In this document: positions 27,457 through 35,583 of the stretch, one piece after another
How positions within the stretch are numbered: the stretch's first letter is position 1
How the letters are laid out: each line of letters opens with the position of its first letter
NCBI RefSeq assembly: GCF_000787775.1
Contig: NZ_BBPM01000029.1
Span: forward strand, 4,304-68,303
Source: Streptacidiphilus carbonis
GTDB lineage: Bacteria; Actinomycetota; Actinomycetes; Streptomycetales; Streptomycetaceae
Direction of reading: 5' to 3'
DNA length: 64,000 nucleotides
Notes under the pieces: generated by a model
What the model was told of the DNA's origin: nothing
The model's input: only the letters and a program-made list of their open reading frames with translations
Database searches by the model: none
Translations under genes and position numbers: made by a program

Positions 27457-27480
27457 TCTAATCGTCTATTCGTCTAATCG
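27457..27480. promoter_or_regulatory. Three tandem 8-bp repeats upstream of nadE
   Basis: TCTAATCG, TCTATTCG and TCTAATCG follow each other without gaps at 27457-27464, 27465-27472 and 27473-27480, ending 8 bases before the nadE start codon (read on the minus strand as CGATTAGA units). The AT-rich units stand out from the flanks. The position overlaps the start of transcription or the leader, so a regulator-binding array or RNA element is plausible. No known motif was matched. Confidence 0.55.
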
Positions 27481-27550
27481 ACGCTATGTCCCTCGGGTGG
27501 GGGCCGGACGGGTCGTCAGGAGGCGGTTTCGGCCTCCAGTCCGTGCGGGG

Positions 27551-27610
27551 ACACCCTATCTGGGGTGAGATATAGGTGTATTGACGATTTGTCCGAAGTA
27601 AAGGTACGTT
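27551..27610 (+). promoter_or_regulatory. Promoter and imperfect palindrome upstream of the SPFH gene
   Basis: TTGACG (27581-27586) with TACGTT (27605-27610), 18 bases apart, forms a standard housekeeping-type promoter. Just upstream, ACACC-CTATCT (27551-27561) and AGATAT-AGGTGT (27568-27579) form an inverted repeat with one bulge. The palindrome borders the -35 box, so it may bind a regulator. Confidence 0.5.
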
Positions 27611-27646
27611 CGCCCGCCCCGCGGCCCGCAGAGGGAGACCGTCCAC

Positions 27647-28783
27647 GTGGATCAGCACTGGGATCAGCACAGGGATCAGCACACCAGCCCCGCCGAAGCC
27701 CCGTCAGCGGACCCGGCAGTCGACTCGTCCGCCGACCCGTCCACCGGGGGCGTCGCCGCTCTCGGCAGCTCGGCCGTACGGCGACCGCCCCGCGTGGACA
27801 GCGAGCTGAGGGAGCGTCCGGCCAGGGGCGTGCTCCCCGGCTGGGTCGCCCTCACCGCCCTGCTCGCCGCCGGGACCGTCGCCGTCCTGGTCCAGGCCGG
27901 GCGGCAGGCGCTGCCCGGCCGCATCCCCGGCGCGGGCCGCCTCAACGAGGTGCTGACCGGTACGCCGCTGAGCCGCCCGGAGGCGGGCGGCCTGCTGCTC
28001 GGCTGCGCGCTGCTGGCGGGTGTCGCCGTCTTCGGGCTGATGGCCAACCCGGTCGGCGGCGCCAGGGTTCTCACCCGCTGGGGAGGCTACCGGGGCACCG
28101 TCCGCCGGACCGGGTTGATCTGGGTGAACCCGCTGCTCAAGCGGCGCACGGTGGACGTACGGGTGCGGCACTGGCGCAGCGAGCCGATCGCCGCGACCGA
28201 CCGCGAGGGCTCCCCGCTGCGGGCCGAACTGCTGCTGGTCTGGTCGGTGCGGGACACCGCCCGCGCCGGGCTCGCGGTCCCGGACCACCAGGCCTACCTG
28301 TCCGCCGCCGCCGAGGCCGCGCTGTGCCGGGTCGCGGCGACGCTGCCGTGCGACAGCTTCGCCAGCCCCGGCCCCAGCCTGCGCGACGGGCAGTGGCTGG
28401 GCGGCGAACTCACCCGGCTGCTGGCGGTCGAGGCCGCCCCGGTCGGCATCACGGTCTTCTCGGCCCAGGCGCTGACCCTCGACTACACCGAGGAGTTCGC
28501 CACGGCGATGCGCCGCCGCCGGCTGGCCGAGCTGGACGCGGGCACCCGCGAGGTGATCGTCGGCGACGCACTGGAGACCGCCGCCCTGACCGTCTCCCAG
28601 CTGGAGCACAGCCAGGGCCTGGCCCTGCCCCAGGAGGCCCGCACCGCCCTCCTCCGCGACCTGGTCGCCTCCTTCCTCGCACCCCCGCCCCCAGCCGCAC
28701 CTTCGACCGACCTCGCGGCCTCCACCGTCGTCACCCCCCGCACTGCCGCCTCCGTCAACGGAGCCACCCCCACCGGCGGCTGA
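27647..28783 (+). CDS. SPFH/Band 7 domain membrane protein
   Basis: This 378-residue protein has an unusual N-terminus, DQHWDQHRDQH, encoded by three 12-bp DNA repeats. A disordered region and two membrane segments follow (about 65-85 and 111-128). The SPFH (stomatin/flotillin-like) domain spans about 135-300, with GTVRRTGLIWVNPLLKRR and SEPIAATDREGSPLRAE. The C-terminal tail is Pro/Thr-rich. SPFH proteins form membrane microdomain scaffolds. Here it may support envelope proteins such as the NlpC/P60 hydrolase encoded 58 bases downstream. The GTG start follows GGGAGACC. Confidence 0.85.
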   Translation: MDQHWDQHRDQHTSPAEAPSADPAVDSSADPSTGGVAALGSSAVRRPPRVDSELRERPARGVLPGWVALTALLAAGTVAVLVQAGRQALPGRIPGAGRLNEVLTGTPLSRPEAGGLLLGCALLAGVAVFGLMANPVGGARVLTRWGGYRGTVRRTGLIWVNPLLKRRTVDVRVRHWRSEPIAATDREGSPLRAELLLVWSVRDTARAGLAVPDHQAYLSAAAEAALCRVAATLPCDSFASPGPSLRDGQWLGGELTRLLAVEAAPVGITVFSAQALTLDYTEEFATAMRRRRLAELDAGTREVIVGDALETAALTVSQLEHSQGLALPQEARTALLRDLVASFLAPPPPAAPSTDLAASTVVTPRTAASVNGATPTGG

Positions 28784-28841
28784 CCCCCCGTCGTCACCCG
28801 TCCGGCTTACTCCCCTCCGCCCTTGTGAACGGAGCCACCGA

Positions 28842-29777
28842 ATGACCACCGGAACGACCACCGGGTTCATAGAACTCGACGCCACCACTCTCGCCCCCGG
28901 CGTCTGCCGCTGCTCCCGCTGCACCGCCCCCGCCGCCCCGCCCGCATCGGCAGCCCCCGTGCTGCCCTCGCGCTACCGCCCGAGGCTCCGCCTCGCCGCG
29001 ACCGGCGCCCTGGTCGCCGTCGGCGGCGCGGTCGGCGGCACCGCGCTCAGCCTGACCGCCGCGTCGTCGGCCGACGCCCTGCCGGCCCCGTCCCGTCCCG
29101 GCTGGGACGGCCACCGCTACTGGTTCCAGCGCAACGGCGAGTGGCGCTGGACCAGCCACTACGACATCTACCTGAGCGCCACCTCCGGCTCAGGCAGCGC
29201 CTCGCGCGGCACCACCGGACCCGCCACCACCACGAAGCCCGGCTCCGGCGGGATCCACCAGGGCTGGGACGGCCACCGCTACTGGTTCCGGCACAACGGC
29301 GAATGGCGCTGGACCAGCCACTACGACATCTACCTGCACTACATCTCCGGCACCGGCAACCCGGTCCCGCCCAAGCCGCCGGCCCGGCCCAAGCCCCCCG
29401 CCGGTGCCGCCTCGCTCGCCGCCGCCATCGCCTTCGCCCAGGCGCAACTCGGCAAGCCGTACGTCTGGGGCGGCAACGGCCCGAACGGCTACGACTGCTC
29501 CGGCCTGATCCAGCAGGCCTTCCTCCGGGTCGGCCTCAGGCTGCCCAGGTTGGCCGTGGACCAGTACCGGGCCACCCGCCCGATCGCCGCTACCGACCTC
29601 CGCGCCGGCGACCTGCTGTTCTGGTCCTCCAGCAGCCGGGTGAGCGGGATCCACCACGTCGCCCTCTACCTGGGCAGCGGCCGCTACATCGAGGCCCCGC
29701 GCCCCGGCAAGGACGTCAGGATCTCCATCCTGTCCACCGGCTACTACCCGACGTTCTTCGGCCGGGTCACCCGCTGA
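28842..29777 (+). CDS. NlpC/P60 cell-wall hydrolase with two Trp-rich repeats
   Basis: This 311-residue protein has a cytoplasmic N-terminus with a Cys cluster (VCRCSRC, about 21-27), one membrane or signal segment (about 48-75), and two nearly identical modules of about 29 residues (GWDGHRYWF, then NGEWRWTSHYDIYL), around 88-116 and 144-172. A Pro/Lys linker follows. The NlpC/P60 peptidase domain spans about 190-311. The catalytic Cys is in GYDCSGLIQQAF, and the His is in VSGIHHVALYLGSG. It probably cleaves stem peptides in peptidoglycan. The repeated modules may bind cell wall. ATG 28842 has GGAGCC upstream. Confidence 0.88.
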   Translation: MTTGTTTGFIELDATTLAPGVCRCSRCTAPAAPPASAAPVLPSRYRPRLRLAATGALVAVGGAVGGTALSLTAASSADALPAPSRPGWDGHRYWFQRNGEWRWTSHYDIYLSATSGSGSASRGTTGPATTTKPGSGGIHQGWDGHRYWFRHNGEWRWTSHYDIYLHYISGTGNPVPPKPPARPKPPAGAASLAAAIAFAQAQLGKPYVWGGNGPNGYDCSGLIQQAFLRVGLRLPRLAVDQYRATRPIAATDLRAGDLLFWSSSSRVSGIHHVALYLGSGRYIEAPRPGKDVRISILSTGYYPTFFGRVTR

Positions 29778-29899
29778 GGACCGCCCGGTCCCCCACGACC
29801 TGCTCCGTGCGCGGAGTTATTCCTGGCGCTGAATCTGCAATGATGCGACAAGCGGACGAGTCAGCGCGCGGAGCGCTGCCCCCAGGTGGCCGCCTTCAC

Positions 29900-29915
29900 G
29901 TAACGTAATCGTAAA
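29900..29915 (+). promoter_or_regulatory. Possible GlnR-like half site before glnA2
   Basis: GTAAC (29900-29904), six bases, then GTAAA (29911-29915) partly matches the known streptomycete GlnR pattern GTnAC-n6-GAAAC. It sits 22 bases before the glnA2 start. Only one a/b pair is visible and the second element deviates from consensus, so this is weak. Confidence 0.3.
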
Positions 29916-29937
29916 GAGCAGAGGTGAGACTGTCGCC

Positions 29938-31299
29938 ATGGGCAAGCAGCAGGAGTTCGTTCTCCGCACACTCGAAGAGCGCGACATCCGGTTCGTCCGG
30001 CTGTGGTTCACCGACGTCCTGGGCTTCCTGAAGTCCGTGGCCGTCGCCCCCGCCGAGCTGGACCAGGCCTTCGAGGAGGGCATCGGGTTCGACGGCTCGG
30101 CGATCGAGGGCTTCGCCCGGGTCTACGAGTCCGACATGCTCGCCAAGCCGGACCCGGGGACCTTCCAGATACTGCCGTGGCGCTCCGAGGCGCCCGGCAC
30201 GGCCAGGATGTTCTGCGACATCCTGATGCCGGACGGCTCCCCGTCCTACGCCGACCCGCGCTACGTGCTGAAGCGCACCCTGGAGAAGGCCGCCGCGCAG
30301 GGCTTCACCTTCTACACCCACCCGGAGATCGAGTTCTTCCTGCTGAAGGACCTCCCCGGCGACGGCTCGGTGCCCACCCCGGCGGACCACTCCGGCTACT
30401 TCGACCACACCCCGCGCGGCGTCGGCCACGACTTCCGCCGCCAGGCGATCACCATGCTGGAGTCGATGGGCATCTCGGTGGAGTTCAGCCACCACGAGGG
30501 CGCACCGGGCCAGCAGGAGATCGACCTGCGCTACGCCGACGCGCTGTCCACCGCCGACAACATCATGACCTTCCGCTCGGTCATGAAGGAGGTCGCACTG
30601 GAGCAGGGCGTGCACGCCAGCTTCATGCCCAAGCCCTTCTCGCAGTACCCGGGTTCGGGCATGCACACCCACCTCTCGCTGTTCGAGGGCGACCGCAACG
30701 CCTTCCACGAGGCCGGGGCCGAGTTCCAGCTCTCCAAGGTGGGCCGCTCCTTCATCGCCGGGCTGCTGAGGCACTCCGCCGAGTCGGCCGCGATCACCAA
30801 CCAGTGGGTCAACTCCTACAAGCGGATCTGGGGCGGCTCCCAGCGGGCCGCCGGCGCCGGCGGCGAGGCCCCGTCCTACATCTGCTGGGGCCACAACAAC
30901 CGCTCCGCCCTGGTCCGGGTGCCGATGTACAAGCCCAGCAAGCAGGGCTCGACCCGGGTCGAGATCCGCTCGCTGGACACCGGCTGCAACCCCTACCTGG
31001 CCTACTCGGTGATCCTCGCGGCCGGCCTCAAGGGCATCCAGGAGGGCTACGAGCTCCCCCCGGGCGCCGACGACGACGTCTGGGCACTCAGCAGCATGGA
31101 GCGCCGCGCGATGGGCATCGAGCCCCTCCCGCAGAACCTCGGCGAGGCCATCGACCTCATGCAGCGCAGCGAGCTCGTCCGCGAAACCCTCGGCGAACAC
31201 GTCTTCGACTTCTTCCTGCGCAACAAGCGCCAGGAGTGGGAGGAGTACCGCCAGGAGGTCACCGCCTTCGAACTCCGCAAGAACCTCCCGGTGCTCTGA
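29938..31299 (+). CDS. glnA2: Glutamine synthetase-like gamma-glutamylpolyamine synthetase (GlnA2 type)
   Basis: This 453-residue glutamine-synthetase family enzyme has a beta-grasp domain at about 15-100 and the catalytic domain after it. Motifs are THPEIEFFLLK, GAPGQQEIDLRYAD, PGSGMHTHLSLFEG, NRSALVRVPMY and RVEIRSLDTG. The adenylylation loop tyrosine of ordinary GSI is not present (VWALSSMERRAMG occurs instead). The sequence matches the S. coelicolor GlnA2 group as I remember it. Members of that group glutamylate polyamines for their catabolism rather than making glutamine. A strong terminator follows. glnE lies 5.6 kb downstream but probably modifies the main GSI encoded elsewhere. Confidence 0.9.
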   Translation: MGKQQEFVLRTLEERDIRFVRLWFTDVLGFLKSVAVAPAELDQAFEEGIGFDGSAIEGFARVYESDMLAKPDPGTFQILPWRSEAPGTARMFCDILMPDGSPSYADPRYVLKRTLEKAAAQGFTFYTHPEIEFFLLKDLPGDGSVPTPADHSGYFDHTPRGVGHDFRRQAITMLESMGISVEFSHHEGAPGQQEIDLRYADALSTADNIMTFRSVMKEVALEQGVHASFMPKPFSQYPGSGMHTHLSLFEGDRNAFHEAGAEFQLSKVGRSFIAGLLRHSAESAAITNQWVNSYKRIWGGSQRAAGAGGEAPSYICWGHNNRSALVRVPMYKPSKQGSTRVEIRSLDTGCNPYLAYSVILAAGLKGIQEGYELPPGADDDVWALSSMERRAMGIEPLPQNLGEAIDLMQRSELVRETLGEHVFDFFLRNKRQEWEEYRQEVTAFELRKNLPVL

Positions 31300-31328
31300 C
31301 CGGCGGGAAGCGTCAGCTCGAAGCATAG

Positions 31329-31376
31329 GAACGGCCGGTGGCCGGCGGATCGAATCCCGCCGGCCACCGGCCGTTC
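31329..31376 (+). terminator. Terminator of glnA2
   Basis: The arms GAACGGCCGGTGGCCGGCGG (31329-31348) and its exact complement (31357-31376) form a 20-bp perfect stem around an 8-base loop, 29 bases after the glnA2 stop. No U-tract follows, which is usual in streptomycetes. Confidence 0.9.
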
Positions 31377-31549
31377 TGCGTCTCCCGGGGCCGTCCGGGT
31401 CCCCGGCTCCCGCAACCCTGACCGCTTCGTCCAGAACACCGCCGCCGCCGATGGCAGCTTCGGTCCGTCCGGTGCCAGACCTACCTCACGAGGACGCATC
31501 CTGGGCTGCCGCCCCCCGCCGTCATGACCTGCCGGATATGCTCGACTTT

Positions 31550-32119
31550 ATGACTGATGTCGAGGACTATCGCCAGCTCAAGCGGCTGCGCGACCGGCTT
31601 CACGAGGACCTCGCGCGCTGGTCGGAGATCAGTGGGGGGCGCCTGCTCACGATGATGGCCCCCAATCCCATGCACGGATACACGGCGAAGAGGATCGTGC
31701 GGCAGCTCGACGCCCAGCTTCCGCCAGGGCTCGAGGCGTTCGAGAACACTGACACCGAGGAGGAGGCGCTCGGCAAACTGCGCATGCCCGATGTGTTCGT
31801 CGTCCCGAGTGAGTCCATGCTCCAGACCGACGCCATAGATCCGCACGAGGTGAGCCTGGTTGTAGAGGTCGTTTCCAGGTCGAACCCGGACAACGACTAC
31901 ATCGAGAAGAGCATCGACTATCCGGCCATGGGTATCCCGCACTATCTGATCGTGGATCCTCGTAACGGGACTTGCCTGCACCAGTTCGAAATCGGCACCG
32001 AGAACGGCCGTCCTGCCTATCTGGGACGCATCCCGTACAAGTACGGCGACACCATCCCTGTTGGTGACCTGCAGATCGATACGACCGGTTTGCCTTTGTA
32101 CGACGATGGTCGGCAGTAG
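31550..32119 (+). CDS. Uma2 family (DUF820) PD-(D/E)XK nuclease-like protein
   Basis: This protein has about 189 residues from ATG 31550; the frame is open back to 31451, so the start is uncertain and no ribosome-binding site helps. The Uma2 fold motifs are RMPDVFVVPSE (catalytic Asp) and EVSLVVEVVSRSNPDND (Glu-x-Val), then SIDYPAMGIPHYLIVDP. Uma2 proteins are putative restriction-type endonucleases, very abundant in actinobacteria and without settled function. Base composition is clearly less GC-rich than the neighbours and codon use less biased. This suggests a transferred or fast-turnover gene inserted after the glnA2 terminator. Confidence 0.85.
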   Translation: MTDVEDYRQLKRLRDRLHEDLARWSEISGGRLLTMMAPNPMHGYTAKRIVRQLDAQLPPGLEAFENTDTEEEALGKLRMPDVFVVPSESMLQTDAIDPHEVSLVVEVVSRSNPDNDYIEKSIDYPAMGIPHYLIVDPRNGTCLHQFEIGTENGRPAYLGRIPYKYGDTIPVGDLQIDTTGLPLYDDGRQ

Positions 32120-32168
32120 ACCCCTTCTGCGGAGGGATGGACGCCGCCTCCGGTGCGAGGATCGTGGC

Positions 32169-32537
32169 ATGAAGTACATGGTGCTGATGTACGCCGATCC
32201 CGCGGCGACCGCGGCGATGACCGCGGAGGAACGGGCCGACGTGTTCCAGCGGCACGAGGCGCTGCACTCGGACCTGGCCGGTACGGGCGAGATGCTGAAC
32301 GGGGCCGGGCTGGCCTTCCCGGCGGACACCACGACCCTCCGCCGGCACCGCGCCGGCCCCGTCACCGCTGAAGACGGCCCGTTCGCCGAGGCTCCCGAGC
32401 AGCTCACCGCCTACTACGTGATCGACTGCGCGACCCCCGAACGCGCCCGCGAAATCGCCGAGCGCGTCCTCGACTTCCACGTCGTGGCGGTCGAGGTCCG
32501 CCCGATTCACGACGACTTCGGCATGACCGGCAGCTGA
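32169..32537 (+). CDS. YCII-related (DGPF) domain protein
   Basis: This 122-residue single-domain protein starts MKYMVLMYADPAA and has the family motif EDGPFAEAPEQLTAYYVIDC. YCII-like proteins are small dimeric alpha-beta proteins, often encoded with extracytoplasmic-function sigma factors; none is present here. No catalytic role is established. The ATG at 32169 fits the conserved beginning of the family, and the longer upstream frame overlaps the Uma2 gene. It is convergent with the methyltransferase gene. Confidence 0.85.
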   Translation: MKYMVLMYADPAATAAMTAEERADVFQRHEALHSDLAGTGEMLNGAGLAFPADTTTLRRHRAGPVTAEDGPFAEAPEQLTAYYVIDCATPERAREIAERVLDFHVVAVEVRPIHDDFGMTGS

Positions 32538-32566
32538 GATCGGAGCCCCGGACGCGCGAGGCGCCT

Positions 32567-33424
32567 TCAGACGGCGGCGAGGCGGGTGGTGGCGAGGTTG
32601 AGGCGCATGCCGGAGGGGATGCGGCCGGTGGGGTCGAGAAGGGCGGGGGCGGCGGCGAGGAAGTCGGTGCGGAGGCGGGCGGTCTGGTCCTCGTCCAGGG
32701 CTGTCATGTCGTAGAAGGCGTCGGTGAGCGAGATCCAGACGCGTTCGGGGGTGCCGCCCATGTCGATGGTGACGGTCTGCCAGCTGACGGGTTCGAAGCC
32801 GGCCGGGGTCAGGAGTTCGTCCAGCCCCTCGCGGGTGCGGCTGCGGCGGTCGCCGAGCCGCGGCATGGAGCGCTCGGGCGGGACGGCCTTGAAGTAGGGG
32901 CGGGCGAGCTCCAGGAACAGGCTCATCGCCTCGCCCGGTACCGACCCGCCACCGACGGCGACGGCGAACCGGCCGCCGGGGGCGAGCACCCGGGCGGTCT
33001 CGGCGACCACCTGCTCCACCTCGTGCATCAGCATCAGCGCCATGTGGGAGACCACCGCGTCGAACGAGCCGTCAGGAAAGGGGAGCTCCTGGGCCCGTCC
33101 CTGGCGCAGGTCCGCCCGGGCGAGTGCGGGTCGCCGACGTGCGAACTCCAGCTCGCCGTCGGCGAGGTCGATCCCGGCCAGTTCCTCGGCCCCCGCCGCC
33201 GCCAGCACCTCCAGCAGCGCGCCGTCGGCGCACCCCAGGTCCAGCACCCGCCGCGCCCCGGCGACCTCGGCGGCCAGCACCTGGTAGCCGGTGCGACCGT
33301 CGCCCAGCGGTGCGGCCTCCATGTTCACTGACTGCCGACCAGGAGTGCGGTTGTGGAAGTCCCGCAGGAACGCCTCGGCGGCGTCGGCGGAATCGGGACG
33401 GGAGGAGGACGGGGTAGCGGTCAT
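32567..33424 (-). CDS. Class I SAM-dependent methyltransferase
   Basis: This 285-residue protein has SAM-binding motif I, VLDLGCADGALLEVL (about 60-74), an acidic end of strand 2 (AGIDLADGELEFA) and motif IV LPFPDGSFDAVVSHMALML (about 112-130), followed by LAPGGRFAVAVGGGS. The C-terminal half is helical and may bind the substrate. It belongs to the Methyltransf_11/25 group. The acceptor molecule is unknown and the neighbours do not suggest one. The 120-base gap to the DUF1089 gene probably holds divergent promoters, but none is clear. Confidence 0.85.
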   Translation of the reverse strand: MTATPSSSRPDSADAAEAFLRDFHNRTPGRQSVNMEAAPLGDGRTGYQVLAAEVAGARRVLDLGCADGALLEVLAAAGAEELAGIDLADGELEFARRRPALARADLRQGRAQELPFPDGSFDAVVSHMALMLMHEVEQVVAETARVLAPGGRFAVAVGGGSVPGEAMSLFLELARPYFKAVPPERSMPRLGDRRSRTREGLDELLTPAGFEPVSWQTVTIDMGGTPERVWISLTDAFYDMTALDEDQTARLRTDFLAAAPALLDPTGRIPSGMRLNLATTRLAAV

Positions 33425-33544
33425 CCGGGGACCTTAACAAGCGGGGCGAGTGCCCGGCATCCGGGTTCTACGGGTCCGCCCTGGACGCGGGCACGGCGTC
33501 GTCCGACCATGGGAAGGTCACCGGGTGCGGTTGGAGGGGCTGAT

Positions 33545-34192
33545 ATGACGGGAGTGTCGCCGGCGGCGGAGCCGCGGCTGCTGACGTGGCAGGTCGTCGA
33601 GACGGCGGGGTTCGAGTCGGCCTGGCTCTCGCTCGACGGGGCCTCGGTGCAGGCCCGGGGGCGGGCGACCGGGCAGCTGCCCGAACCGTACTGGCTCTCC
33701 TACCGGCTGACGACCGACGCGACCGGCGTCACCACCAGCCTTGAGGTGGAGGCGGAAACCCGGGCCGCCGTCCGCCGGCTCGACCTGCGCCGGGGTGATG
33801 ACGGCTGGACCGTCCAGGGTGAGCCGCGCCCCGATCTCGCCGCCGCCCTGGACTGCGACCTCGGCTGCTGTCCGGTGACGAACACGATGCCGATCCTCCG
33901 GTACCGGCTGCACGAGCAGCCCGGCAGCCGGAACCTGACGATGGCCTTCGTCGAGGTGCCGACCCTGCGGGTGATCGCGGTGCCGCAGACCTACCAGCTG
34001 CTCGAGGTGATCCCGGGCGGCGGCGCGCGCGTCCGGTATGCGTCGGGAACGTTCTCCAGCGACCTCCTGGTCGACCAGGACGGCCTGGTCGTCGACTACC
34101 CGACGATGGCCCGGCGCGTGACGGTTGAAAGCTCCCTGTCCGGCCCCGAACGCGCGGACGGCCCCGGCACGGCACGCCCCGGCGTGGGCTGA
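33545..34192 (+). CDS. DUF1089 (putative glycolipid-binding) family protein
   Basis: This 215-residue soluble protein has a beta-rich pattern: WQVVETAGFESAWLSLDG at the start, YWLSYRLTTDATGVTTSLEVE in alternating strands, then the conserved DCDLGCCPVTNTMPILRY (about 98-115) and LVVDYPTMARR near the end. These are marks of the PF06475 family, named putative glycolipid-binding. The true ligand is untested. The ATG at 33545 has TTGGAGGGG about 6 bases upstream; the longer upstream frame runs into the methyltransferase promoter. Confidence 0.8.
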   Translation: MTGVSPAAEPRLLTWQVVETAGFESAWLSLDGASVQARGRATGQLPEPYWLSYRLTTDATGVTTSLEVEAETRAAVRRLDLRRGDDGWTVQGEPRPDLAAALDCDLGCCPVTNTMPILRYRLHEQPGSRNLTMAFVEVPTLRVIAVPQTYQLLEVIPGGGARVRYASGTFSSDLLVDQDGLVVDYPTMARRVTVESSLSGPERADGPGTARPGVG

Positions 34193-34344
34193 TCCGTCCA
34201 CCGGGGCCGGGTCGGTTGGGGGCGGCTTTTCGCGTGACTGGGGTGGGCGTTGTGGCGGTGCCACTAACGGACCATCAGATCCGGCGGGGGGTGGTTCGTC
34301 GTGTTCGGATGAGGTGTTCCGCCAGTTCGAACCGAGAGGACCCG

Positions 34345-35583
34345 ATGCACCGCAGGACCGCAGTGACGACCCCCCGCTCGCGCAAGCTGATCCGTGCCAC
34401 CGTCGCCCTGACGGTGGCGGGCGCGGCAGCCGCCTCCCAGCTGGTCTTCGCCTCTGGATCGGGCGCACTCGCCCCGGCCCGCCCCGGCCCGCACTCCGCG
34501 CAGCGCGCCGTCGGCGACACCGGGCAGCACCCGATTCCCATGAGCACCCGCTACCAGGCGGACATGAACGGATCCATCACCAGTATCGCCAACACTCTGA
34601 TGACCTGTGACGAGACCAAGCCCCCGGTGACCAAGGGCGTGGCCTCCTGCCTGAACGCGCGCAAGGGCGTCGGCCAGGGCATCTACAACAACAACTACAA
34701 CATGCGGTACGTCAACCAGTACCCGGGGAAGTTCAAGCTGCCCGCTTCCGAGGGCGGGGGCTACGAGACCCTGTACTCCTCCAGCGGCGCGAAGCTGAAG
34801 CTGTCGGCCGGCTCCGACATCAAGTACGCCCGGCTGTACTGGGGCGGCACCCGCGGCATCGGCAACAAGATCCTTCCGCTGACCCAGGTCGACGGGGTGC
34901 TCTTCAAGGGTGCCAAGGACAAGACGTACCACGAGGTCAACACGGACGACAAGGACCTCGGCTACATGACCGGCATCGGCGAGGGCGACGCCATGGAGCA
35001 CGGCTACCAGGCGTCCGCCGATGTCACCGACATCGTCAGGAAGAACGGCAACGGCAACTACATCGTGGCCGACATGGACTCGGTGCTGCGGCCGCACAGC
35101 TGGGGCGGCTGGACCCTGGTCGTGGCGTACGAGAACTGCAACCTGCCCTACCGTCACATCACCCTCGACGACGGCTTCCAGATCGAACTGCCGAAATCGG
35201 CGCCGATCCATGTGGGCGTCTCCGACCTGAAGACCCCGGTGTCCGGTCCGATCAAGTCGGTGCTCGGGTACGTCGCCTACGACGGCGACCGCACCTACAC
35301 CGGTGACACCGTGAGCGTGAAGTCCACCAACGGTCCGCTGACCCAGCTCAGCCTTCCGCAGAAACCGGCGAACGACTTCATGAACTCGACCATCATCGAC
35401 ACTGCCGGCACCGCTGCAGGACCGCGCACGCCCAGCTACGTCAACCAGATGGGCTACGACTCCAACCGCCTCGACCTCTCGTCGCTCATGCGGAACGGGG
35501 ACACCGGCCTGGACTTCACCTTCGACACCAAGCTCGACGGCTACCAGGTCGGCGTGATCTATTCCTACACCGACCTGCAGTAG
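34345..35583 (+). CDS. Secreted protein of unknown function
   Basis: This 412-residue protein has an N-terminal signal peptide: basic (RSRKLIR) and hydrophobic (ATVALTVAGAAAASQLVF), with likely cleavage after ASGSGA. The mature protein is beta-rich, with IANTLMTC, YARLYWGGTRGIGNK, ADVTDIVRKNGNGNY, WGGWTLVVAYENCNLPYRHI in two parts and TLDDGFQIELP. These segments resemble the N-terminal module of large streptomycete surface proteins that carry DUF11 repeats, from memory, but no repeats or sorting signal follow. It has only a few Cys residues. AGAGGA precedes the ATG. Its stop overlaps the opposing acyltransferase gene by 19 bases. Confidence 0.75.
   Translation: MHRRTAVTTPRSRKLIRATVALTVAGAAAASQLVFASGSGALAPARPGPHSAQRAVGDTGQHPIPMSTRYQADMNGSITSIANTLMTCDETKPPVTKGVASCLNARKGVGQGIYNNNYNMRYVNQYPGKFKLPASEGGGYETLYSSSGAKLKLSAGSDIKYARLYWGGTRGIGNKILPLTQVDGVLFKGAKDKTYHEVNTDDKDLGYMTGIGEGDAMEHGYQASADVTDIVRKNGNGNYIVADMDSVLRPHSWGGWTLVVAYENCNLPYRHITLDDGFQIELPKSAPIHVGVSDLKTPVSGPIKSVLGYVAYDGDRTYTGDTVSVKSTNGPLTQLSLPQKPANDFMNSTIIDTAGTAAGPRTPSYVNQMGYDSNRLDLSSLMRNGDTGLDFTFDTKLDGYQVGVIYSYTDLQ

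Noticed and set aside
29938-31299. Calling glnA2 the main glutamine synthetase and direct target of glnE
   Set aside because: The adenylylation-site tyrosine context is absent and the sequence matches the GlnA2 group, so GlnE probably acts on another enzyme.
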